A stretch of 64,000 nt of DNA from CBDDHT01 sp965227905 (GCA_965227905.1 OZ245780.1:3100001-3164000); one strand, 5' to 3'. Shown: positions 1 through 8,282, numbered from the stretch's first letter. Notes: generated from the sequence alone by a model not told the origin. Program-made: numbers and translations.

Positions 1-148
1 CACGGACGCCGGCATCCTGCAAGCGTTCAAGCGCTGAATAGGCTGCTGCCGTCAAGGCGCCGTCAGTCGTCAGCGTATCGTCGATATCGGCAAAGACGCC
101 TTCGATCGTGGCAAGCCGGCTTTTGGGGCATTCGCTGAGTGGGCGCAT
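1..148 (-). CDS. HAD-superfamily phosphatase, N-terminal fragment (cut by window edge)
   Basis: Only the first 49 codons are inside the window; the gene continues past position 1. Translating the minus strand from the ATG at 148-146 gives a start MRPLSECPK followed by the motif DIDDTLT at about residues 21-27, which is HAD motif I (DxDxT) with its nucleophile and general acid aspartates. The family hydrolyses phosphate esters through an aspartyl-phosphate. The style of this N-terminus resembles trehalose-phosphatase-like HAD proteins of Rhizobiales, but the substrate cannot be told from this fragment. The next gene on this strand, the binding protein starting at 1347, is separated from it by a 188-base gap with a palindromic repeat, so the two are probably not co-transcribed. 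Confidence 0.7.
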   Translation of the reverse strand, partial: MRPLSECPKSRLATIEGVFADIDDTLTTDGALTAAAYSALERLQDAGVR

Positions 149-201
149 ATCTGAAATGTCTCGATTGAAACTGGAGCGGAGATCACAGTCGGTCGCTTAA
201 A

Positions 202-298
202 CCCCTCATCCTATCCTTCTCCCCAGGGAGAAGGGACGATGTTTCACGAATTCAGGCTAAAAGCTCTCTCCCTTGAGGGAGAGGGTTGGGTGAGGGGG
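202..298. repeat. Imperfect intergenic inverted repeat (REP/RPE-like)
   Basis: The left arm at 202-224 (cccctcatcc...ttctcccc) is complementary, with a few mismatches, to the right arm at 277-298 (gggagagggttgggtgaggg). The arms are separated by about 50 bases. Such C/T-rich and G/A-rich arm pairs are common as dispersed intergenic palindromes in alphaproteobacterial genomes. It lies downstream of the minus-strand gene ending at 337 and could fold into a long hairpin in RNA. Confidence 0.6.
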
Positions 299-336
299 AA
301 GAAGTAGCGTTTCCGCAATTCGAACCTAGCGAACGC

Positions 337-1347
337 CTAACGCATCGGCGGCGCATAGATCAAACCGCCACGTTTCCAAAGCGCATTCAGCCCGCGGCCA
401 AGTCCGAGTGGCGTATCGCGGCCGACATTGCGTGAGAAGATCTCACCATAGTTGCCGACCGATTTGATCACCTCCGCGGCCCAGTCTTTCGGCAGACCGA
501 GCTTGGTGCTGACTTCCTCCGGAATCGTGATCGGTGCATCGCCTTTTGTTGCCGACTGCCATCCGGCCTCTTCGGCGTTGATCAGCAGGAACAGAACCCA
601 CCGGTTCAACTCTAACCAGGCATGATCGTCCTGACGAACCACGGGGCCGAGCGGTTCCTTTGAAGCCACTTCGGGCAGAAGCATATGATCGGCACTGTCT
701 TCGAGTTTCGAGCGTTCCGATGCAAGAGCCGACCGGTCGGCGGAATAGACGTCGCACTTGCGGTCTGCATAAGCCTTGAGAGCGTCTTCCCGTTTGGGGA
801 AGGTCACGATCTCGACATCCACCTTGTTTTGGGTGAAGTAGGCGCGCGCATTGGCCTCTGAAGTTGTCCCGGACAAGGCGCAGATCTTCGCAGAGCCGAG
901 CTGCAGGGCACTCGACAGGCCGTTTTCGCGGCGCGTCATAAAACCCTGTCCGTCGAAATAGGTAATGCCGACGAATTCAAGACCACGTTGGACGTCGCGG
1001 CTCATTGTCCATGTCGTGTTGCGGGAGAGGAGATCGATTTTTCCGGAGCTGAGTGCATCGAAGCGTTTCACCGCAGAAAGCGGTATGAAATCGACCTTCT
1101 TGGGGTCTCCAAGGACGGCGGTGGCAACCGCCCGGCAGAAATCGACATCGAATCCGCTCCAGTTGCCCGCATCGTCGCGCGCGGAAAACCCAAGGAGTCC
1201 TTCGCTGACGCCGCACTCCAGTTTGCCGCGCTTCTTCACTGTCTCCAATGTGCCGCTCAAGGCCGCTTGCGTGCCGAAGCAGACCAGACCGAAAACCACG
1301 AGTCCCGTTCGCAAGAGATTTACCGACATATTCCCAGTCACACGCAT
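337..1347 (-). CDS. General L-amino acid ABC transporter substrate-binding protein (AapJ/BztA type), orphan
   Basis: This 336-residue periplasmic solute-binding protein belongs to family 3. It has a hydrophobic signal sequence at residues 7-28, then the start of the mature fold (LETVKKRGKLECGV) and the conserved region around GFDVDFCRAVA. The C-terminus carries VGNYGEIF and LGRGLNALWKRGGL, which are diagnostic of the AapJ/BztA group. That group binds a broad range of L-amino acids and hands them to an AapQMP membrane complex. No aapQ, aapM or aapP lies beside it here, so it is either a stand-alone binding protein or serves a permease elsewhere. The start could also be the ATG at 1329, which has GGGA just upstream. 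The next gene upstream is divergent. Confidence 0.85.
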   Translation of the reverse strand: MRVTGNMSVNLLRTGLVVFGLVCFGTQAALSGTLETVKKRGKLECGVSEGLLGFSARDDAGNWSGFDVDFCRAVATAVLGDPKKVDFIPLSAVKRFDALSSGKIDLLSRNTTWTMSRDVQRGLEFVGITYFDGQGFMTRRENGLSSALQLGSAKICALSGTTSEANARAYFTQNKVDVEIVTFPKREDALKAYADRKCDVYSADRSALASERSKLEDSADHMLLPEVASKEPLGPVVRQDDHAWLELNRWVLFLLINAEEAGWQSATKGDAPITIPEEVSTKLGLPKDWAAEVIKSVGNYGEIFSRNVGRDTPLGLGRGLNALWKRGGLIYAPPMR

Positions 1348-1526
1348 TCCCCGTCCGTCCCTTTTGTCACCAACGACACTCCGTCGTCGGATCGTCTTGC
1401 CGACTTGCCAATTTCGTCCGGTGCACCCTAAGTTGCGTTCCGGAAGGCGTTAAAAGCTGGAGTGCTCCTAGCATGCTTTTGCGGCAGACGCCTCCCTGGG
1501 GTTGATCAAAACAGGTTTTTTCAATC

Positions 1527-3176
1527 ATGCGGCTTTTCGGTTTTTACCCGCTTTTCGTGCAATCCGGTTTCCGATTTGCGCTGCTATCTTTCATATTGAT
1601 TATGGGCACGATGATGCCAGCGGGGCCGGCGCTGAGCCAGAACAGTGCGGTTCTCAATGCGGTTGCGGTCCTCTTGGAAACTGAGCCGCAGCTCGCCTTA
1701 CCCGTACGTCAGCGCAAGGCCGTTTTGACCAGCTACTATGTTGAACAGTCCGGCCCAGCTCTTTGGATCGGCACGCAGCGAATGCCCGAGCTGATCGATC
1801 ATATTGGCCGCGCCGAGGAGCAAGGATTGCTTCCGCGCGACTATGCCGCCGGCCAACTCAAAAAATTGCAGGCCGTTGCAACCTCCACCGATGCACAGAG
1901 CCAGGCTGTCATCGAGTTGTATTTCTCGGCCTTCTTTCTGAAGTATGCGTCCGACATCAAGATCGGGCGTCTGCTTCCGGGCCAGGTCGACAAGGATCTC
2001 TTTTGGAAGGCGAAAACGGTCGATCTCGTCGCCGCGATGACGGGCCTTGCGAAGGCGGGAAGCATCGCAGAATTCATCAAAGCCTGGGAACCGCAGATCC
2101 CGGAGTATGGGGCGCTCAAGACAACGCTAATCGCCTACCGGAAACTGGCTGAACAGGGCGGATGGCCAAAGGTGCCGTCCGGCGAGGTCCTGAAGCCGGA
2201 CATGGTCGACGACCGTGTGCCGATCTTGCGCGCGCGCCTCGCTGCAACCGATGGTGCCCCGCAGGTAGCAGAAGGCGCAGATCCCAATCTCTACAGCGCG
2301 GATGTCATTGACGCCGTCAAGCGCTTCCAGAAGCGCCATGGTCTGGAGACCGACGGAGTGCTTGGAAAGCAGACGTTGTTTCAACTGAATGTCTCGGTCG
2401 AAGCACGGATCCGCCAGATCGTTGCCAATCTCGAACGTTGGCGCTGGATGCCCGAAGATCTCGGTCAGCACTATGTGATGGTCAATATCGCAGGTTTTGA
2501 ATTGAAGCGTGTCCGTAAGGGGCGGATCGAGGAGCGCATGCGTGTCGTGGTCGGTTTGCCTTATCACCGCACGCCGGTCTTTTCAGACCGGATCAAATAT
2601 CTGGAGATCAACCCCTATTGGAACGTGCCTTATTCGATCGCAACGAAAGAGTATCTGCCGCAGCTGAGGCGCGGAACGCGACGTATGGCGTCAAAAGGGT
2701 TCGAAGCGGTCAGCGGCAACCGCGTGTTGCCTTTGAGTGCTGTCGACTGGGGTTCCTACTCGCGCTCGCATTTCCCGGTTCGCTTGCGCCAGCGCCCCGG
2801 GCCAAGCAATGCCTTGGGCCGCGTAAAATTCATGTTCCCCAATCGGTTCAACGTCTATTTGCATGACACGCAGGCCCGTTCGCTCTTCGGCAAAGCCAAG
2901 CGCGCCTTCAGCCATGGCTGCATCCGCCTTGCGCGTCCCATCGACCTGGCAGAGCAGCTCCTGTCGGCCCTCCCGGACTGGAACCGAAACCGCATCCAGG
3001 GTGTGCTCGATGCCAAGGAGCGTACGGTTGTCAATCTGGCAGAACCTGTCGATGTACATCTGACCTATGCCACGGCGTGGCAGGGGGAGGGCGATACCGT
3101 CCACTTTGCGGCGGACATCTATCGGCGGGATGAGGCCTTGCACCGCGCACTGTTCGGCAAGCCGACGCCGAGCTGA
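1527..3176 (+). CDS. L,D-transpeptidase (YcbB/LdtD type) with peptidoglycan-binding domain
   Basis: This 549-residue exported enzyme makes 3-3 cross-links in, or attaches proteins to, peptidoglycan. After an N-terminal hydrophobic signal (to about residue 38) comes the scaffold domain of YcbB-like transpeptidases. Next is a PG_binding_1 motif (DVIDAVKRFQKRHGLETDGVLG, about 254-276), then the YkuD catalytic domain ending in SHGCIRLARP. The catalytic cysteine is Cys465 and the motif histidine is His463. Length and domain order match the LdtD group. The start at 1527 has only a weak ribosome site, so a later start inside the signal region is possible. It is flanked by a divergent gene and by a palindromic repeat, so it is probably monocistronic. 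Confidence 0.9.
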   Translation: MRLFGFYPLFVQSGFRFALLSFILIMGTMMPAGPALSQNSAVLNAVAVLLETEPQLALPVRQRKAVLTSYYVEQSGPALWIGTQRMPELIDHIGRAEEQGLLPRDYAAGQLKKLQAVATSTDAQSQAVIELYFSAFFLKYASDIKIGRLLPGQVDKDLFWKAKTVDLVAAMTGLAKAGSIAEFIKAWEPQIPEYGALKTTLIAYRKLAEQGGWPKVPSGEVLKPDMVDDRVPILRARLAATDGAPQVAEGADPNLYSADVIDAVKRFQKRHGLETDGVLGKQTLFQLNVSVEARIRQIVANLERWRWMPEDLGQHYVMVNIAGFELKRVRKGRIEERMRVVVGLPYHRTPVFSDRIKYLEINPYWNVPYSIATKEYLPQLRRGTRRMASKGFEAVSGNRVLPLSAVDWGSYSRSHFPVRLRQRPGPSNALGRVKFMFPNRFNVYLHDTQARSLFGKAKRAFSHGCIRLARPIDLAEQLLSALPDWNRNRIQGVLDAKERTVVNLAEPVDVHLTYATAWQGEGDTVHFAADIYRRDEALHRALFGKPTPS

Positions 3177-3214
3177 GTATTCGACGATTGGAGGCGCCAA
3201 ACCAAGGCGCTAAT

Positions 3215-3292
3215 CCCCGGACTTGATCCGGGGCCCAGGGCGCAGCACTCGGGCCTCTGTTTGCCGCCCTGGGTCCCGGATCAAGTCCGGGA
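3215..3292. repeat. Palindromic intergenic repeat, copy 1 of 2
   Basis: The left arm 3215-3241 contains cccggacttgatccgggg and the right arm 3264-3292 contains the reverse complement form cccggatcaagtccggg, extended by cccagggc/gccctggg. The same arm sequences recur at 20442-20518. This is a typical alphaproteobacterial dispersed palindrome and would form a hairpin of more than 20 base pairs after the transpeptidase gene. Confidence 0.8.
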
Positions 3293-3392
3293 CGTTGCGT
3301 CGTTCCAATCGAAACAATGCTATAGTCAGTCCACCATTCCGCCGGCTAAAATCACTCAACCGCCCATCACCCACGCCAGGAGACACGTACCC

Positions 3393-4070
3393 ATGACGTT
3401 CCGCATCGGCATGCTCGTTTTCCCCGACATCATGCAACTCGACATGACTGGCCCGCATGAGGTTTTTACGAAGATGCCCGACACGGAAGTGTTTCTCGTC
3501 TGGAAAACGCTCGATCCGGTGACGTCTTCCGGCGGCATGCGTCTCCTGCCGGATGTCACCTATGAGACCTGTCCACCCTTGGACCTGGTTTGCGTTCCAG
3601 GCGGCGGCGGTATGAATCCTTTGCTGAACGATGAGGAGACCCTTGCGTTTCTTCGCAAGCAGGATGCGAGCGCGCGCTATGTGACGTCGGTCTGCACCGG
3701 CTCGCTGGTGCTCGGCGCTGCCGGATTGCTCAAGGGCAAACGTGCGGCCTGCCATTGGATGTCGCGGGACATGCTGACGCATTTTGGAGCGACGCCCGAT
3801 CCTGCGCGCGTGGTGATCGACGGAAAGTACATTTCCGGCGGTGGCGTCACTGCCGGGATCGACTTCGCGTTGACGGTTGCAGGAGAGCTACTCGGTGCGG
3901 ATGCCGCCAAATCCATTCAACTGGGTATCGAGTACAACCCGCAGCCGCCATTCGATGCCGGATCGCCTGAAGCCGCAGGTGCAGAAGTCGAGGCTACGGC
4001 TCGGGAAGCCGTAAAGGCCCGTCAGGCAGACCGGCTGGCCGCCGTCGAAGAAGCGGCGGATCGCTTGTAA
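3393..4070 (+). CDS. DJ-1/PfpI family protein, isonitrile hydratase-like
   Basis: This 225-residue protein has the glutamine-amidotransferase-like fold of the DJ-1/PfpI family. The nucleophile elbow is SVCTGS with Cys101, followed by Thr102, and the N-terminus has QLDMTGP with Asp17. Cys101, Thr102 and Asp17 are the residues known for isonitrile (isocyanide) hydratase InhA of Pseudomonas, which converts isonitriles to N-formamides, and the numbering agrees exactly. The start at 3393 has an AGGAGA ribosome site at 3378-3383; the reading frame is open further upstream but that part runs through a palindromic repeat. The C-terminus is a charged, alanine-rich helix. Family assignment is firm; the isonitrile substrate is inferred from active-site residues only. 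Confidence 0.8.
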   Translation: MTFRIGMLVFPDIMQLDMTGPHEVFTKMPDTEVFLVWKTLDPVTSSGGMRLLPDVTYETCPPLDLVCVPGGGGMNPLLNDEETLAFLRKQDASARYVTSVCTGSLVLGAAGLLKGKRAACHWMSRDMLTHFGATPDPARVVIDGKYISGGGVTAGIDFALTVAGELLGADAAKSIQLGIEYNPQPPFDAGSPEAAGAEVEATAREAVKARQADRLAAVEEAADRL

Positions 4071-4135
4071 TCAGTGGCGTCCTGACCGACGCGACAACGC
4101 GCTAGTTACTTGCGCTTGAAATAGTCCACGGACTT

Positions 4136-4494
4136 TTAGTCAGGACGACCGGATTTATCGGTAAAACGCACGTGTGTTTCGATCCGGAGGTCGCTGCGTG
4201 ACTCCAAAATCAGTTTTTGCGTCTTGACGGAAAAGCTCGTTTTCCAAACTGCATCCATGATTCCGTCGCCGACATTGCGCGCTGCAATCTTGAGTTGGCC
4301 CCAATCGCAATCCTTCGGATGGCAGCGATCTGTGTCGCATCGTTAGCCGGGTTCTTCAGGCGTTCCACATTGGTGTACGCGGAATTGCCGATCACCAGCG
4401 CGACACGCTTTTCGGCTCATGCGAATGTCGTAGAAGCCACGAGCAGCGTGACGAGTGTCACCGCGTGAAAAAGGTACGATTTGAATTGTCTCAT
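4136..4494 (-). pseudogene. Remnant of a secreted caspase-like (peptidase C14) gene
   Basis: Reading the minus strand from the ATG at 4494 gives a good 25-residue signal peptide (MRQFKSYLF...VASTTFA), then an in-frame TGA at 4419-4417. Beyond it the same frame reads AEKRVALVIGNSAYTNVERL and KNPANDATQIAAI, the hallmark N-terminal strand and loop of bacterial caspase-like p20 domains. After about position 4321 that frame degenerates, while the neighbouring frame stays open for 61 codons to a TAA at 4138-4136. The catalytic His and Cys regions of the p20 domain are missing. The gene therefore appears killed by a nonsense change plus an internal deletion or frameshift. The 4071-4578 gap holds nothing else I can support. 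Confidence 0.65.
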
Positions 4495-4578
4495 TTGGCG
4501 ACCGGCTCCATACCCATTCTCTTATTGCAATGCCATCTCTGTGGTTTGGAGAATGCCGGGTAACAAATGGACGGATCG

Positions 4579-5517
4579 CTAACTCAGACTGCCGGGGTAA
4601 TTTTGCCAAACGGAAGGCTCCAGCCGCAGAAACTCGCTAGCCGGATAGGCTTCGTGCCAATAGTTCGCGCACGCCGCGCCAGTCGCGACCCAGACATCCG
4701 GAAATGACATCGCCTCGGCAAGGAAGGCATCGAGCAATGCCATCCGGTTGCACCAGCCTGAATGGGCCGGATGGAGTGTCATCGTAAAATGCCGGCCTCG
4801 CTTGTACTGCGCTTTGAACTCGGCTTGCCAATTCCGTGCGAGCATGTCGGACGTTTCCAGTCCTGTGCCGGCTGACGGATAGAGACAGAAATACTGATCG
4901 TCGAAGTGATAATAGTAGGGCAGGGTGAGGATGGATCGAGGCGGCGAGACCTCGGTTGCCCAATAGTAGGGAATGTCGTCCGCAAGCCCGTTTCCGAAAT
5001 AGTCGAACCCATTGTCGATGAGCAGATCCAATGTCTGCGGGCTTAGCGTGCCGACGGCATAATCATCGCGCGGACGCGGAAGGCCGAACCAGCCTGTCGG
5101 CCGTTCGCCGGTTGTCTCAGAGAGGATCTCGATCGTCCGCTGCAGGCGTTTTCTTTCTTCGTCGGGATCCAGCTTGCTCACATCTTCATGTTTGAACCCC
5201 AGCGCCGCAATTTCATGACCTGCCGTGTGCAGCGTTTTGATCCGGTCAGAGAAGATCTCGGCCATCACAGCCGGAACAGCAAAAGTTGCCGTGATGTCGT
5301 ACTTCGCGAGTACGCCTAGGAGATCATCCAGACCCTGGTGCCAGCCGAAATAGGCGGCCGGTGTCTGAAGATCAGCGCTGACGATCCCTCCGGGACCCTG
5401 CGCAACACTCAGGTTGACGACAACCGTAAATGCGCAACGGCGCCCATCCGGCCAATGCACGTCGTCATCGGCAAGACTAACTTCATCCGATGTCGTGTAA
5501 CGGTCCTTCCATGGCAT
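4579..5517 (-). CDS. Polysaccharide deacetylase-fold protein (PuuE-like) with altered metal site
   Basis: This 312-residue NodB-fold protein is closest in style to PuuE-type allantoinases and related amide hydrolases rather than to chitin deacetylases. The motif region GHEIAALGFKHED (100-112) aligns with the usual GHEIxxHxxxH motif but has Leu106 where the first metal-binding histidine should be, keeping only His110. The motif 1 region is VVVNLSVAQGP with no aspartate pair. PuuE enzymes are reported not to depend strictly on metal, so it may still be an enzyme. The gene lies 28 bases downstream of a second deacetylase on the same strand and is probably co-transcribed with it. The substrate is unknown; a ureide or other amide is a guess. 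Confidence 0.75.
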   Translation of the reverse strand: MPWKDRYTTSDEVSLADDDVHWPDGRRCAFTVVVNLSVAQGPGGIVSADLQTPAAYFGWHQGLDDLLGVLAKYDITATFAVPAVMAEIFSDRIKTLHTAGHEIAALGFKHEDVSKLDPDEERKRLQRTIEILSETTGERPTGWFGLPRPRDDYAVGTLSPQTLDLLIDNGFDYFGNGLADDIPYYWATEVSPPRSILTLPYYYHFDDQYFCLYPSAGTGLETSDMLARNWQAEFKAQYKRGRHFTMTLHPAHSGWCNRMALLDAFLAEAMSFPDVWVATGAACANYWHEAYPASEFLRLEPSVWQNYPGSLS

Positions 5518-5545
5518 GCGGCGTACTCTCTCGGACCCTCTTCAA

Positions 5546-6448
5546 TCAGTCGGTTTGTTGAGCAGGCGGGTGGTTCTCGATGCAGTGACGGGCGACCGCT
5601 TCACAGGTCGGGAGCCAGACGCCCGGCAGAGACTTCATACGCACGATCAGGCGGTCCAGCATCTCGATCCGCATTGCCCGGCCCGAGACGAAGGGATGCA
5701 GACAAATGTTGAGATAGCCCCCGCACCGATATTGCTGAAGGAAGCCATCCCACCACATGTCGAGAACGCGTTCGGGGTCGGAGATGCGCTGGGCATCCGG
5801 CTTGCTGTTCTTCCAGGAGAAACTGAAGAACATGGCGTCGTCGATGGCGAAGTGGAACGGCAGATTGATGAGCTGATTGCGACCGGTCTCGTCCGTGAGA
5901 TAGTAGGGTCGGTGATCGGCATAACCGCGCGAATTGTAAATGTAGCCCTCGTCCTTGAGCAGCCCGAGACTGTGCGTGCTGCGTGTGCCGACCGGCCGGC
6001 GGCCTGTCAGCGTCTCGAGCGCGGATGTGGCTTTGCAAAGGTGATCGCGCTCGAGATCGGGCTCCTTCGGCACGCGGTGCTCCCACATGTGGTCGGCAAC
6101 CTCGTGACCCCGGTCTGCCGAGGCTTTCACGGCACGCGGATACAGCTCGCAGATCCGTCCCGGCGTGAAGATCGTTGCTTTGACATCATGCGCGTCGAAC
6201 AGATCGAGCAAACGCCAGATCCCGACGCGCCCGCCGAATTCGCCCTTGGCGAGCTGACCGGCATTCTCATTGTAAAGCCGGCGGAGGAGCATCGCGTCGA
6301 GATCTGCGGTGAAGTTCACGGCGATCCGCATGCCTTCGGGCCATCGCAGGTCTTCGATCAGCTGATGGCGCCCGGCATAGGCATGGGCGGCCGATCGCAG
6401 CTCGGCGGTCTCCGCATCCAGATCCAATGTCATCGCCTGTACAACCAT
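5546..6448 (-). CDS. Polysaccharide deacetylase-fold protein with intact histidine pair
   Basis: This 300-residue NodB-fold hydrolase is a distant relative of its downstream neighbour at 4579-5517. Here the metal motif GHEVADHMWEH is complete, with His120 and His124, and the first motif region NFTADLDA carries Asp49 and Asp51. THSLG around residues 178-182 and LNICLHPFVSGR near the C-terminus match the later NodB motifs, including the catalytic histidine. No signal peptide is visible, so the protein is cytoplasmic and a small-molecule amide or N-acyl substrate is more likely than a cell-wall polymer. The start may be the second ATG at 6433. The gene leads a probable two-gene operon. Confidence 0.75.
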   Translation of the reverse strand: MVVQAMTLDLDAETAELRSAAHAYAGRHQLIEDLRWPEGMRIAVNFTADLDAMLLRRLYNENAGQLAKGEFGGRVGIWRLLDLFDAHDVKATIFTPGRICELYPRAVKASADRGHEVADHMWEHRVPKEPDLERDHLCKATSALETLTGRRPVGTRSTHSLGLLKDEGYIYNSRGYADHRPYYLTDETGRNQLINLPFHFAIDDAMFFSFSWKNSKPDAQRISDPERVLDMWWDGFLQQYRCGGYLNICLHPFVSGRAMRIEMLDRLIVRMKSLPGVWLPTCEAVARHCIENHPPAQQTD

Positions 6449-6551
6449 CTCGTGACGCGATTGCAGTATCGCACCGGTTTTGTATCAGGCAGTCAGACAG
6501 GCGAACAGTGCGTTGACCAAGAGAGCGGTCGCACAGTCTGGTGCGAGTCGG

Positions 6552-6857
6552 TCAGCCGGAGGAGGAGACGAGGATGGGTGGTCTCCCGCTTCGCATGCGC
6601 CAAAGATCGATGGCCAGCCACAAGAGTTGCGGCAGTGAACAGGCAGCAACGAAGAGCAACGCTGCCTCAAGCCCCTTCTCGCCACCAACCGCGCCAAGAA
6701 ATGAGAGCGCACCTATGACGATGAGTGAAACGACATGGGCCGCGATAATCTTCAGCGCGCCGCCATCCCATTTGATCACAAACCAAAGCAACAGGCGGCT
6801 AACGAAAAACGTCGCCAGAAACGGCCGGATGAATGGAATAATATCTGCGATTTCCAT
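6552..6857 (-). CDS. Small hypothetical membrane protein
   Basis: This 101-residue protein has three probable membrane segments, at about residues 13-27, 37-57 and 65-85, with a short basic C-terminus (RMRSGRPP). I do not recognise a family. It is encoded on the same strand as the two deacetylase genes, 103 bases upstream of the first of them, so it could be co-transcribed. Codon usage looks like its neighbours, and the hydrophobic pattern is coherent, so it is probably a real gene. Confidence 0.5.
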   Translation of the reverse strand: MEIADIIPFIRPFLATFFVSRLLLWFVIKWDGGALKIIAAHVVSLIVIGALSFLGAVGGEKGLEAALLFVAACSLPQLLWLAIDLWRMRSGRPPILVSSSG

Positions 6858-7291
6858 CTCGCTTCGCTCTCTCTGGTATCTATCGGTTGTTTGGGGCGCT
6901 GGGCCTGACGGTAGGCCCTCGATGACTCTTACCCGTTCTCACTGCGAAACAAGGCGAATTTGGGCCAGACCCGCAGTGCGTTCGGGCGTGCAATAGCATA
7001 GATCACGGCACACAGGATCATATCCTGTTGCAAACGGCTTTGCCTGCGACCCAATGGACTTCGGTCCGAGACTCTGGGAGACTCAGTAAGAATCGGAAAG
7101 TGCCTGAAAATGGGGGGCTCTCCAGAAATCGGACAAACAACCCCATGCAAAGGGCGAATTGAGCCAATTCCCCTCAATTCGATTGCAACGCATCGTCATT
7201 CCAGCGAAGGCTGGAATCCAGTGCGACAGTCCGTGAGAAGTGTGGAATTTCTGGATCGCAGCCTTCGCTGGGATGACGACCGATTTGAACT
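6858..7291. other. Gene-poor 434-base gap
   Basis: No convincing reading frame is present on either strand. Base composition is less GC-rich than in neighbouring genes. The only clear structure is the palindromic repeat at 7193-7279 listed separately. The gap should contain the promoter of the small membrane protein gene that starts at 6857 on the minus strand, but I could not identify convincing -35 and -10 elements. Confidence 0.5.
7193..7279. repeat. Palindromic intergenic repeat of a second family
   Basis: The left arm 7193-7221 (tcgtcattccagcgaaggct...) pairs with the right arm 7251-7279 (ctggatcgcagccttcgctg...). The arms spell the widespread 'cgtcattcc...ggaatgacg' style of alphaproteobacterial dispersed repeat. 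It lies just past the 3' end of the LysR gene and could terminate or stabilise that transcript. Confidence 0.75.
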
Positions 7292-8251
7292 TTATCCCAG
7301 ATTGTCCTCACCCAGAAGATAAGCCCGATCCTGTTCGATCAACCGCGTCAGGAACGACGTCACCTCACGCACGCGGACGAGGTGCAGCAGGTCTTGATGG
7401 ACCGCTAGCCAGAAATCGCGTTTAACCACGGCGCTCTTTTCGAGCACGCGGACCAGATTGCGGTCGCGACCGACAACGAAGGTCGGCAGCATGGCGATGC
7501 CCATGCCGGATGCGCAGGCGTGATATTGCGCCACGAGACTGGTCGAGCGGAACTCGGCCGGCGGGTTGTGCATCACGTCGGAAAACCAGCGAACGGCGGA
7601 TATCTGAACTAGCTCGTCGATGTAATCGATGAGGCGATGGTCCTTGAGGTCGTTCACAGTCTTCGGTGTGCCGCGCTCTTTCAAATAGCCGCGTGTTGCG
7701 TAGAGATGGAGAGCGAACTCGCCGATCTTCTGGACGGACAGACGGCGGCCGAGCGGCTTTGGAAACGAGATCAGAATATCGGCTTCGCGCTTCGAAAGGT
7801 TGATCCAGTGGGACGCCGTCACCAGCTCGATGCGCATGGACGGGTTTTGCTCGTAGAGATGTTTGAAGCGCGGGGCGAGATAGAGGCTGCCGAGGCCTTC
7901 CATGGTTGCGACCCGGACAATGCCGCCCGGTGCGTTGGTGCCTGTGGTGAACTCGCGCGCGATGGAGTGGGCATGCTCCTCCATGCCTTCGGCATGCTGA
8001 AGGAGGTCATAGCCGGCGTCCGTCGGCAGGAAGCCATCGCGGGTGCGCACGAACAAGCGTCGATCCAGGCTCTCCTCGAGTGCGCGGATGCGCCGGCCGA
8101 CCGTTGTATGATTGACGCCGAGAACGCGGGCCGTCTCGGTGAGGTTGCGATAACGGGCCAGGGCCAGAAAGACGGCGATGTCGTTCCAGTCGAGACGCTG
8201 AATCCCGGGAATGCCGCCGAGAGGTTCTTTGCTTTTCGCCTTCTTCGCCAA
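7292..8251 (-). CDS. LysR-family transcriptional regulator
   Basis: This 319-residue regulator has an N-terminal winged helix-turn-helix (about 19-78; FLALARYRNLTETARVLGVN then HTTVGRRIRALEE) and a C-terminal periplasmic-binding-fold effector domain. It starts 31 bases after the nitrilase gene on the same strand, so it is likely to be part of, or at least to control, the importer-nitrilase operon upstream. LysR proteins usually bind a co-inducer related to the pathway substrate. A dyad near the predicted livH promoter at 14191-14225 is a candidate target. The basis for regulating this operon is position only. Confidence 0.9.
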   Translation of the reverse strand: MAKKAKSKEPLGGIPGIQRLDWNDIAVFLALARYRNLTETARVLGVNHTTVGRRIRALEESLDRRLFVRTRDGFLPTDAGYDLLQHAEGMEEHAHSIAREFTTGTNAPGGIVRVATMEGLGSLYLAPRFKHLYEQNPSMRIELVTASHWINLSKREADILISFPKPLGRRLSVQKIGEFALHLYATRGYLKERGTPKTVNDLKDHRLIDYIDELVQISAVRWFSDVMHNPPAEFRSTSLVAQYHACASGMGIAMLPTFVVGRDRNLVRVLEKSAVVKRDFWLAVHQDLLHLVRVREVTSFLTRLIEQDRAYLLGEDNLG

Positions 8252-8282
8252 TGTCCCGACCTGGTTGGGACGCGGCGCCTGT

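Noticed and set aside
5516..6718. A 400-codon open frame on the plus strand
   Set aside because: It lies opposite the deacetylase gene with recognisable NodB motifs on the other strand and has no motifs of its own.
202..7279. The palindromes as ends of insertion sequences
   Set aside because: No transposase frame or flanking target duplication lies between or beside them; they fit small dispersed repeats.
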